DNA from: Dama dama
Taxonomy: Eukaryota > Chordata > Mammalia > Artiodactyla > Cervidae
DNA: 64,000 nt
Direction of reading: 5' to 3'
Assembly: GCF_033118175.1 (NCBI RefSeq)
Contig: NC_083701.1
Location: forward strand, 9,195,501-9,259,500
The position numbers and the translations under genes were made by a program. Positions 46,401 through 58,700 of this stretch are shown piece after piece. Numbering within the stretch: the stretch's first letter is position 1; each line of letters begins with the position of its first letter. The notes beneath the pieces are model-generated. The model had not been told where the DNA came from and ran no database searches. It saw nothing but the letters and a program-made list of their open reading frames with translations.

Positions 46401-49400
46401 TTTGGCCACCTGATATGAAGAGCCGACTCATTGGAAAAGACCCTGATGCTGGGAAAGATCGAAGGCAGGAGGAGAAGGGGACGACAGAGGAGGAGATGGT
46501 TGGATGGTACCACTGACACAATGGACATGAAGGACAGGGAAGCCTGGTGTGCTGCAGTCCATGGGGTCACAGAGTTAGACACAACTTAGCGACTAAACAA
46601 CAATAATAATCAGAGTCGGGGCCACTTCCTGAATTTTACCCACCCTCTAGAACTGCCTCGAGAGAGAGACCACACGAAAGGAAACACCCCCAAGGGGGTC
46701 TCTCCAAGGACAACTGCTGGTTTCCTCATTTGCAGATTAATTTGACCTGGCTCCACACTTCCCCAGCCCATGGCCCTCCAGGATACCCCGAATCACCAGC
46801 CCTCATCCACTGGTGCGGCTCTCACCCTCCCCTCCGGACACCATCTGTCACTCTGTCTCCTCCCTCCTGTGTTTCTCATCACAATCCTATCAGTCCCACA
46901 GTTGTCCAATATTTATCTGCTTATCTGTTCTTGACCCTGATGCTGGGAAAGATTGAAGGCAGGAGGAGAAGGGGACGACAGAGGATGAGATGGTTGGATG
47001 TCATCACCGACTCGACAGACATGAGTTTGAGCACGCTCTGGGAGTGGGTGATGGACAGGGAAGCCTGGTGTGGTGCAGTCCATGGGGTTGCAGAGAGTCG
47101 GACACGACTGAGCGACTGCACTGAACTGCTTATTTCTGCCCCTCCCGCTGTAATGGAAGCCCCCTTGAGAACAGCAACCTTGTTTTGCTCAGAGCTGCAG
47201 CCCAGGGAGAACAGACCCTCCCGTCACTGGCGCTTTAAGAATATCTCTTAGAGAACTGGACCCGGATAACGAAGCACCATGCTCCTGTGCAGACGAGGGG
47301 AGGCCCTGGAGGAACCAGGCTGGCACTCAGCCACTCAGGCCTCAGGGAGCCAGGAACCAACCAGGAGAGCAGAGAGCACAGCGCGGACCATGCTGGCAGC
47401 GCGGGGCTTGGGGAGTGCCAACAGGGCAGCTTTCACGGCAACCACAGCCCGGACGGCCACACTCACCACATTCTGCGGGACAAACACGTTGAGATACAGG
47501 CAATCTTCGCTGACTCCGGGAGGCATGGGCGTCCTGACGCCTGGCTGCCAGCACCTGGCCCTGCAGATACAGAAGGATGGTGTGTGACTTGCAGGAAAAA
47601 CAATTAAAGGGACACACGCCAGCCTTCCTGCATGCCCAGCAGCAGCAGCAGCAGCAGAGCCCACTGCCCCATTCTGAAGGCCCAGCAGCCCACCGACAAT
47701 TAGGCAGCTTCAGGAAATGTTTAATGGGACTGGTGAGTAAATGCTGGAAAGAGCAGGATGACCACCAGTCTCCCTACCACGGGCTTGAGGAGCATCCCCT
47801 GGACAAGCTGCCTACCCAAACAGAGCAGAGGAACACGGGTCCACCTGGGCCCTGGGACCCTGCAGGCTCCAGTGTGCAGACCCGCTGGGATGAGGGGCCT
47901 CGGCCTGCTTTATCCATCACTACAGAGTCCAAGTGCGCCAGTGGAAACATCTCCTGGCATAAGAGCGGAGATGCATATCTGGGACACTCCTGAAGCAGGC
48001 ATGATGGTTACCTGTCCAAGCCTGGTCGGCACTGGGCTCTGACGGACCAAGCTCTCACTGCTCGTCACTCAAAGGCCTCAGTTCCCTCATCTGTCAAATG
48101 GGTGGATCCTAACCCAGTGAAGTTCTCTAATTAATGCTTATTTGTTTCTTTTGTCTCCCAGTGGTAACTCATGGCTTTCTGCATCCTTCTGCCACTGTCC
48201 TAGCTTAAGTCTTCCTGTTGCTCGCCAGGAATATCCCAGAGCCTCCTGCTCATCCCTCTGTCTGGTCCTGGGGTGGTGAGTTGCCCACAACTGGCCATGG
48301 GCAGTGATGGACAGGGAGAATGTGGCTGCCTCCTTGGACAGAGCTGCTGACGCCTGCACAGAGGGAAAGGCCATGGGACAAGAGAGGATGGCGTGGGTGC
48401 TCCTTCCACAGATACTCTGAACATGCATTCATCAGAAAAATCGTACCCTGTTTGTCAACTATCTACAGTGGTACATGCACAGGAGGGAATGAGCAAAATT
48501 GAAAAGCAGGGGAAGGAAAATAGGATATTCCATTTTTTTTCCCATTTTTGAAAACTCCTTTTCATATCATGTCTACTGGGGGAATGAAAAGACCTTTTAC
48601 ATTATTTTTTATTATTATGATTATTATTACAAACTCCTACGCGTTTCCTTCTCTGTTTTATTTCTCAGCCCCACAGAGGTCAGATGTAGCTGGGAGGTTG
48701 AGTTCCAGCCCCTGTCATGCTGTGGCACGTGATGAACATGCCCCGCCCATGGGCGTGGCCCAAGGAAACCTCCTCTGCACTAAGAGCCTCTCTTTCCTGG
48801 ATGCGAATTCAAGGAAGGTTCCTAGAAGGAACCTTGGAAGGTGTGTGCTGAAGAAGACACACCAGCCTGGGTCCCCGCATCACTGCATGGAGCAGAGCCC
48901 ACCAGCACCTCATCACCAAAGGAGACAGCACCAAGACAATGTTAATTCACCAACAAATGGGGGTTTACATGTAAGAGCACTCAGCGTCATCTTAGCTAAT
49001 GTACCCACAATGCACGGCTCAAATTCTAATGCACTGCTCTGTTATCATCTCTTACTTTGAAGGCTTAGAATGGGAGAAGGCTTTTCTGGACATCCCCCCA
49101 AATGTATTCCACTCCATCCTTACCGTGGCTTGGTGGCTTCCCAGGATCCAGTCCAGTTCAAGTGCTCCGGGGCCCGGAAGCGTTTCTCCCCCAGGGGCGG
49201 GGCGGCATAGGGAACGCCCAGGAACTGGTCCACTGGCTTCCACGAAGTGCCCACTTGAATGGCCTGCGACCTGCCCAGCAGCTGGCCGTGGGTGGTGATG
49301 GGCACTGAAGGTGGAGATGTCCCAAAGCCGGGCAAAGGGATGTCTGGGGCGGGGGAAGGAAGAGAGAGCATAGCACACGCTCTATTCAGGGGTATTCCAG

Positions 49401-52400
49401 ATACGCTTTGAGAAACAAATAAAAAAGCCCAAATACCGCTTTCTGCACTTCAAAAAAAAAAAGTTAGTTATTCATTCAGGCTCCAGTAACTTAAGTCTAG
49501 TCAGTTCAGCTCAGTCGTGTCTGACTCTTTGCAACCCCATGAATCGCAGCACACCAGGCCTCCCTGTCCATCACCAACTCCCAGAGTTTATTCAAACCCA
49601 TGCCCATTGAGTCGGTGATGCCATCCAGCCAGCTCATCCTCTGTCGTTCCCTTCTCCTCCTGCCACCAATCCCTCCCAGCATCAGGGTCTTTTCCAATGA
49701 GTCAATTCTTCGCATGAGGTGGTCAAAGTATTGGAGTTTCAGCTTCGGCATCAGTCCTTCCAATGAACACCCAGGACTGATCTCCTTTAGGATGGACTGG
49801 TTGGATCTCCTTGCAGTCCAAGGGACTCTCAAGAGTCTTCTCCAACACCACAGTTCAAAAGCATCAATTTTTCGGCACTCAGCTTTCCTCACAGTCCAAC
49901 TCTCACATCCATACATGACCACTGGAAAAACCATAGCCTTGATTAGACGGACCTTTGTTGGCAAAGTAATGTCTCTGCTTTTTAATATGCTATCTAGGTT
50001 AGTCATAACTTTCCTTCCAAGGAGTGTCTTTTAATTTCATGGCTGCAATCACCATCTGCAGTGATTTTGGAGCCCAAAAAAATAAAGTCTGACACTGTTC
50101 CCACTGTCTTCCCATCAATTTCCCATGAAGTGATGGGACCAGATGCCATGATCTTAGTTTTCTGAATGTTGAGCTTTAAACCAACTTTTTCACTCTCCTC
50201 TTTCACTTTCATCAAGAGGCTTTTTAGTTCTTCTTCACTTTCTGCCATAAGGATGGTGTCATCTGCATATCTGAGGTTATTGATCTTTCTCCCAGCAATC
50301 TTAGTTCCAGCTTGTGCTTCCTCCAGCCCAGCATTTCTCATGATGTACTCTGCATATAAGTTAAATAAGCAGGGTGACAATATACAGCCTTGATGCACTC
50401 CATTTCCTATTTGGAACCAGTCTGTTGTTCCATGTCTAGTTCTAACTGTTGCTTCCTGACCTGCATACAGACTTCTCAAGAGGCAGGTCAGATGGTCTGG
50501 TATTCCCATCTCTTTCAGAATTTTCCACAGTTTATTGTGATAAGTCTAGTCAAGTTAGTGTCTAATGCGAAAAAAGAAACCCAACAAAGACACCTGATCT
50601 TCCCCAGGCACTGAGTAATCCTTCCCTCAGTTCTTGTCATCTCAAGTTCTTCCAGGGGAGATCACCCAGGCCCACAAACCCTGACGCAGCCCCCTGGAAC
50701 CAGATGTCATCACGATTCTGGATTACTTGTATTTTAAAAAGAACCATGCAAGGTCCAATCCTCCAGGGGAATCTGGACTTGAGCCCCATCATTAGACACG
50801 CCACTTACTTCTGGGAGGAAATGTATGGGCTGGTCCTCCTAAGAGGGATGAATACCCGATATCATTTCTTCGGTCAACTTTGGGTCAGATTTTGACCCCA
50901 AACGAGTTTGCCAAAAACTTACAAAAAATTTTTTTCTGACTTTAAGACTGCTTGGATTTTAGAACTATTGCTGAGGCACTGCAGACCCAGTAAGTACATC
51001 TCACTGGTGAGGAAGTGGGTTTAGGGGCCGAGGTGGCTAGCTGTCAGGATGTCAAGGTGATGAGGCAGGATTCAAAACTGTACGTTTCTGAGCCCCAGCT
51101 CTGACCATGGGGTCAGAGGTTCACACAGGGTTGAGGGCCGGGCCTAGCCTGCGGCATCTGTCCTCCTCTTGTGCCTGTCCGCATCCCACCTGGTCCTTCA
51201 GGTCAGGCTGCTGCAGCCAGCCACCCTGCCCGTGCTCACCAGGCCTCCCGCCCCTCCCAGCAGTGCTAATCTCCAGACACTTATCAGCCTCCCTGTAGCC
51301 TTATCTTATCTCCTCTGCTGTATTCCCTCACATTCTTTCATTGAGTCAATATACTTTTATCAGCTCAGTTCAGTTCAGTCATTCAGTCATGTCTGACTCT
51401 TTGCAACCCCATGGACTACAGCAAGCCACGCTTTCCTGTCCATCACCAACTCCCAGAGTTTACTCAAAACTCATGTCCATTGAGACGGTAATGCCATCCA
51501 ACCATCTCATCCTCTGTCATCCCCTTCTCCTCCCACCCTCAATCTTTCCCGGAATCAGGGTCTTTTCAGATGAGTCAGTTATTCGAATCAGGTGGCCAAA
51601 GGATTGGAGCTTCAACGTCAGTCCTCCCAATGAATATTCAGGACTGATTTCCTTTAGGATGAACTGGTTGGATCTCCTTGTGGTCCAAGGGACTCTCAAG
51701 AGTCTTCTCTAACATCACAATTTAAAAGCATCAATTCTTCAGCACTCAGCTTTCTTTATAGTCCAACTCTCACATCCATGTATGACTACTGGAAAAACCA
51801 TAGCTTTGACTAGATGGACCTTTGTTGGGAAAGTAATGTCTCTGCTTTTTAATATGCTATCTAGGTTGGTCATAACTTTTCTTCCAAGGAGCAAGCGTCT
51901 TTTAATTTCATGGCTACAGTCACCATCTGCAGTGATTTTGGAGACCAAAAAAATAAAGTCTGTAACTGTTTCCACTGTTTCCCCATCTATTTGCCATGAA
52001 GTGATGGGACCAGATGCCATGATCTTAGTTTTCTGAATGTTGAGTTTTAAACCAACTTTTTCACTCTCCTCTTTCACTTTCATTAAGAGACTCTTTAGTT
52101 CTTCTTTGCTTTCTGCATAAGGGTGGTGTCATCTGCATATCTGAGGTTATTGATATTTCTCCCAGCAATCTTGATTCCAGCTTGTGCTTCATCCAGCCCA
52201 GCGTTTCTCATGATGTATTCTGCATATAAGTTAAATAAGCAAGGTGACAATATACAGTCTTGATGTACTTCTTTCCCGATTTGGAACAATTCTCTTGTTC
52301 CATGTCCAGTTCTAACTGTTGCTTCCTGACTTGCATACAGATTTCTCAAGAGGCAGGTCAGGTGGTCTGGTATTCCCATCTCTTCAAGAATTTTCCAGAG

Positions 52401-52746
52401 TTTGTTGTGATCCACACAGTGAAAGGCTTTGGCATAGCCAATAATGCGGAGTAGATGTTTTTCTGGAACTTTCTTGCTTTTTCGATGACCCAGTGGATGT
52501 TGGTAATTTAATTTCTGGTACTTCTGCCTTTTCTAAATCCAGCTTGAACATCTGGAAGTGCACTGTTCACGTATTGCTGAAGCCTGGCCTGGAGAATTTT
52601 GAGCATCACTTTACTAGTGTGTGAGATGAGTCCCAGCTCAGGCTCAGTGCCAAATGCCATTTTCAGGGGCTTAAGACAGGTCTGTATCTGGTTCCCACAG
52701 GTCTCAGGGCCTCACCCGGAGGAAACCAACATTGGTGAAGAGATTC

Positions 52747-52796
<50 letters not shown>

Positions 52797-55700
52797 CTCT
52801 CTTATTTATTTCCAACACGTGTGTTTTCTTTGCTCCCATTCACTGTGGGCCGATGGAGAGAAAAAGCTTTGCAGCTTGGTCTGCAACTCTGTCTGTTTAA
52901 AATACACATTTATGATGAACATAAATGTGGGAGAGGAGGCAGACAGACAGAAAGGCGGAAGTTTATCCGTTCCTCAAGAGTTTGGTACTATGCAGTGGCT
53001 CAGCTGGAGGTGCTTTTGACCCCAGGAAACATTTGACAATGTGACAATGTCTGGAGATATTCTGGGGTTGTCACAAGGATTGAGGAGAGGTCTGAGCTCC
53101 TAGTATCTCACAGGATGGAGGCCAGAGAAGCTATTAAACAACCTACGATAGAGACGACAGGTCATCCAGTCATCCAGTCCCAGGTGTCAGTGGTGTCGGG
53201 GCTGAGACCCCCTGGTGATGTGCGTTCATGACCTCCAGGCCACTGAGGGCCCACGTGGTGAGGAGAAAGCAATGAAGGGTCAAGCAGACCTGTGTTTGTG
53301 TGAGGGACCAGCTACTTTAGAAATATCTCATAGTTCTTCTGACTCTTGATTTTCCCATCGCCAAGAAAGGAGCAGTAGCTGTCCCTACAACACAAGGACA
53401 TCAGGGATAAATAACACAATGCCCATAATGTCCCTAGCTCAGTGCCTGGTGCAAGACAGGAGACTAACACATGAATGAATGAATGGGGAGAGGGAAGGAA
53501 GGGAGAAAGGAAGGAGGAAGAGATAGAAGGAAGGAGTGAAGGAGTGGAGGGGTGAAAGAAAGAAAGAAAAAGGAAGGACAAAAGGTAGAGAGAAAAGAAG
53601 GAAAGAGTGAGTGAAAACTTGACTGTTCACACACTGGCGTGTGAGTTATAACCCAAAATGGAAACTTGGGATGGAAAGAAATACGTGCCGCTTTATAATC
53701 TGGCCTCGATCGCAAATCATACCTGCTCTCACCCCCACAGTTCCTTCCTTCTCACAAGATTTCCTGTTTCAATTGCAAATCACAGGCTCTCTGGCCAGCA
53801 TTCAGGACCAACCGTGGATGCTAAGGCAGTGAAAACTCCCAAGGTCAGCTCTTTTGCTCTGCAGGAAACAGCCACATTTCATGAACGTGGCATCATCTCA
53901 AGCAGGGAGCAGAGACAGAAAATATAAAAGCTAAAGAATTTCGAGGGAATGCAAGCCTGCTTTCCCACGGACACTGGTATTTAACCCTCCCTCCAGAGGC
54001 TGCCCAATGTATCCCAGACGGAATGAGATCCAACATGGGAAAAATATCTGCTGTGCATTTCTTCCTTTTGAAATCTTTTGCAGAAGTGGAGAGTCTTTCT
54101 AGAATACCCATATATTTAGGCTCTGTGACTATTTGGATTAAGAAAATTGTTTGTAGCTCTATATGTACTTTACGTACAAATAAATGTCTTTGTAGACACA
54201 TGTGGGCATGTGTCTTCTGCTGGAGAGTGAGCATTTCATGCTGAATTTGAGACACACAGAGAGAGAAGCAGTCTAATTTGTTTTACAGAACTGAAACCTC
54301 AAAGTGAAGGCATTTCTCAGCAGGACTACCATGCAGATGGGCTACACTATGGATGAAATCTATTTAACTCGACTAAATGGTATAAGCATCCTGAGAGTCC
54401 CTTGGACTGCAAGGAGATCAAACCAGTCTAGCCTAAAGGAAATCAGTCCTGAATATTCATTGGAAGGGCTGATGCTGAAACTGAAGCTCCAATACTTTGG
54501 CCACCTGATGCAAAGAACTGACTCATTGGAAAAGACCGTGATGCTGGGAAAGATTGGGGGCAGGAGGAGAAGGGGACGACAGAGGATGAGATGGTTGGAT
54601 GGCATCACCAAGTCGATGGACATGAGTTTGAGCAACCTCCAGGAGTTGGTGAAGGACAGGGAAGCCTGGCTTGCTGCAGTCCATGGGGCCACAAAAGTTG
54701 GACATGACTGAGTGACTGAACTGAACTGAAGTGAATAGAAGGCAAGCCTTAAGATTAAGGGCCTTATTATAGGAATCAAAGCTCTTGTAGGCCCTTCTCC
54801 TGATCTAAACACTGAGGTGGAGGAAAGGGGCAGAGAGGACATCCCTGGATCAAGACAGGCCTGAAGGACCATTAATACTTGAGGACAAGGTGGGGCCAAA
54901 TCCCACTGCTACATGGTTTTATAAATAAAGTTTAATTGGTACACAGCCATGCCCATGGATCTGTTATTGTCTGTGGCCACTTTCCTGCTTCAACAGCAGA
55001 GTTGAGTAGCTGTAACAGAGACTTGTAGCTGTGAAGCCTAAAATATTTATTATCTGACTCTTTACAGAGAGAGATAACAAACATCTGCTCTTGAAGATAA
55101 GATGGCAGATTCAGCCAACATTTCTAAAAAGTTATTCATTCCATCCCATAAGCATGTCTAGTCGTAAGGGGGTGTCCCCCAGGGCCTCAGCTCCCATGTC
55201 TTCTGGTCTATAGCTCATATTATTTCACTTTAGGCTGTAATTATATGCTGCTTGCTCCTTGCCTGCTTCACCCCTGCAACCCCAGCACCCAACACAAGGG
55301 CTGACACATGATAACATGTTACTGGATGTTTCTAAACTAAACTCAGCCAGGAGCAACCACACTCTTTGGTGATGGTGATGTGGTCACTAGGCAATGTGGT
55401 TTTGTGGGAGAGGATAGCCTCTAGAGATAGGAGACCTGGCTCCAAGTCCCTGTTCTGCCATCACTAGCTGTGTGAAATCAGAGAAGTAACCTAACTTCTC
55501 TGGACCAGAGTCTCCTGGTCTCTAAGACGGGGATCAATCCTTTATCTTGATATCTCACAGGATAACATGAGGATCCAACAAGATAAGGTATGTGAAACAA
55601 CTTTATAAACTCTGAAACAGTACGAAAAAGTGGCCTAATGAATTATTTTATGCAGAAACTCAAAGGCCAAAATGGCTTCTATAACTCAAAAGAAGTCATG

Positions 55701-58700
55701 AATACAGACGGTGAAGAGAAGTTCTAGGTCAGAAGTAGACTTTTTTGTCTTCCTTCAGTTCATCCCATGTAAGTGCCACATAGCCTAAGATGATTATGAC
55801 TGACTTTTCCTTAGGAACCTCAAAAGCCACCACCCATGAGTCACCACATGCTTGGACAGTCCCTCCCAGCCATAGCCAGGCCCTCAGGAATGTCTGCAAA
55901 GACACAGGCTGGCACTCACTCGGCTTCCGGTAGATATAGGTGGCCTCTTCGTGGAGCAGAAGTCGGCAGTTCTGGGCCTGCAGGCTATGTGTGCAGCTCT
56001 GGGTATCAGCATAGAACACACACCTCACAGCTCCAGGTTGTGTCTGCAGAGTGGTCACAAGGCAGTCCTGGTGACGGGAACACTCTGCGGAGGAGGAGAA
56101 GGATGGGGATTGAGCCTGAGAGATCATCTCAGTCAAGTATTCAAAAACATATTCATGAATCCATGCATCCACTGATCCATCCATCCAGTCATGCATCCAT
56201 GAACCCATCCAATTCATCCATTCATCTATCCAACCACCTATCTTACCATCCAACCATACATTCATAAATCCATGACAGGGAACTGACTGTGGCTCAGATC
56301 ATGAACTCCTTATTGCCAAATTCAGACTTAAATTGAAGAAAGTAGGGAAAAGCACTAGACCATTCAGGTATGACCTAAATCAAATCCTTTATGACTATAC
56401 AGTGAAAGTGAGAAATAGATTTAAGGGACTAGATCTGATAGAGTGCCTGATGAACTCTATGGATGGAGGTTCATAACATTGTACAGGAGACAGGGATCAA
56501 GACTATCCCCACGGAAAAGAAATGCAAAAAGGCAAAATGGTTGTCTGGGGAGGCCTTACAAATAGCTGTGAAAAGAAGAGAAGTGAAAAGCAAGGGAGAA
56601 AAGGAAAGATATTCCCATTTGAATGCAGAGTTCCAAAGAATAGCCAGGAGAGATAAGAAAACCTTCCTCAGCAATCAATGCAAAGAAATAGAGGAAAACA
56701 ACAGAATGGGAAAGACTAGAGATCTCTTCAAGAAAATTAGAGATATCAAGGGAACACTTCATGCAAAGATGGGTTTGATAAAGGACTGAAATGGTATGGA
56801 CCTAACAGAAGCAGAAGATATTAAGAAGAGGTGGCAAGAATACACAGAAGAACTGTACAAAAAAGATCTCTACAACCCAGATAATCAGGATGGTGTGATC
56901 ACTCACCTAGAGCCAGACATCCTGGAGTGTGAAGTCAAGTGGGCCTTAGAAAGCATCACTACAAACAAAGCTAGTGGAGGTGATGGAATTCCAGTTGAAA
57001 TATTTCAAATCCCGAAGGATGATGCTGTGAAAGTGCTGCACTCAATATGCCAGTAAATTTGGAAAACTCAGCAGTGGCCACAGGACTGGAAAAGGTCAGT
57101 TTTCATTCCAATCCAAAAGAAAGGCAATGCCAAAGAATGTTCAAACTACTGCACAATTGCATTCATCTCACACGCTAGTAAAGTAATGCTCAAAATTCTC
57201 CAAGCCAGGCTTCAGCAATACGTGAACCGTGAACTTCCAGATGTTCAAGCTGGTTTTAGAAAAGGCAGAGGAACCAGAGATCAAATTGCCAACATCCGCT
57301 GGATCATCAAAAAAGCAAGCAAGTTCCAGAAAACATCTATTTCTGCTTTATTGGCTGTGCCAAAGCCTTTAACTGTGTGGATCACAAAAAACTGTGGAAA
57401 GTTCTGAAAGAGATGGGAATACCAGACCACCTGACCTGCCTCTTGAGAAGTCTGTATGCAGGTCAGGAAGCAACAGTTAGAACTGGACATAGAACAGACT
57501 GGTTCCAAATAGGAAAAGGAGTACATCAAGGCTGTATATTGTCACCCTGCTTATTTAACTTATATGCATAATACATCATGAGAAATGCTGGGCTGGAAGA
57601 AGCACAAGCTGGAATCAAGATTGCTGGGAGAAACATCAATAACCTCAGATATGCAGATGACACCACCCTTATGGCAGAAAGTGAAGAAGAACTAAAAAGC
57701 CTCTTGATGAAAATGAAAGAGGAGAGTGATAAAGTTGGCTTATAGCTCAACATTCAGAAAACTAAGATCATGGCATCTGGTCCCATCACTTCATGGGAAA
57801 TAGATGGGGAGACAGTGGAAACATTGTTAGACTTTATTTTTTGGGGCTCCAAAATCACTGCTGATGGTGATTGCAGCCATGAAATTAAAAGACACTTACT
57901 CCTTGGAAGGAAAGTTATGACCAACCTAGATAGCATATTAAAAAGCAGAGACATTACTTTGCCAACAAAGGTCCATCTAGTTAAGGCTATGGTTTTTCCA
58001 GTAGTAATGTATGGATGTGAGAGTTGTACTGTGAAGAAAGCTGAATGCCAAAGAATTGATGCTTTTGAGCTGCGGTGTTGGAGGAGACTCATGAGAGTCC
58101 CTTGGACTGCAAGGAGATCCAACCAGTCCATCCTAAAGGAGACCAGTCCTGGGTGTTCATTGGAAGGACTGATGCTGAAGCTGAAATTGCAATACTTTGG
58201 CCACCTCATGCGAAGATTTGACTCATTGGAAAAGACCCTGATGCTGGGAGGGATTGGGAGCAGGAGGAGAAGGGGATGACAGAATGAGATGGCTGGATGG
58301 CATCACCAACTTAATGGACTTGAGTTTGAGTAAACTCTGGGAGTTGGTGATGGACAGGGAGACCTGACGTGCTGTGATTCATGGGGTCACAAAGAGTCGG
58401 ACATGACTGAGCAAGTGAACTGAACTGAACTGATCCATCCATCCAGTTGTGATCCATGAATTCATCCATCCATCCTGCCATCTAACCATACATCCATGAA
58501 TCCATGCATGCATCCTCCCATCTATCCAAACATCATCCATTCATCCTTTCATGCAATTATACATTCGTGAATCTGTGTATCATCCATCTACCCGCTCTTC
58601 CATTTGTCCCAAGACAACCTGAGGTGCCTGGCAGGAAGAAATCCATCTGGGAGAGCAGACATGGGTGAGCACTCCTCTGCAGTCTCCTCACTTTCCTTCA

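Larger units (their letters stand above)
44976..47466 (-). other. TG intron between exons d and e
   Basis: A 2.5-kb intron holding two BovB tail fragments and MIR-like sequence; no further exon. Confidence 0.85.
49344..55919 (-). other. TG intron between exons b and c
   Basis: A 6.6-kb intron loaded with two same-strand BovB copies, an opposite BovB tail, (GT)n, a GGAA tract, a MER5A-like relic and another old repeat. About 160 nt separate the first BovB from the exon c acceptor. Confidence 0.85.

Noticed and set aside
51361..52641. CAGCTCAG at both edges of the second BovB as a target duplication
   Set aside because: It is only 8 nt and overlaps the CAGTTCAG-type BovB tail, so it may be chance.
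56463..58279. Several 80-170 codon frames that look like reverse transcriptase genes
   Set aside because: They are pieces of one dead BovB element with stops and frameshifts, not a host gene or an active element.
56145..58600. Regularly spaced short repeats that could suggest a CRISPR array
   Set aside because: The units are degenerate ATCC tetranucleotides without unique spacers, in a mammalian intron.
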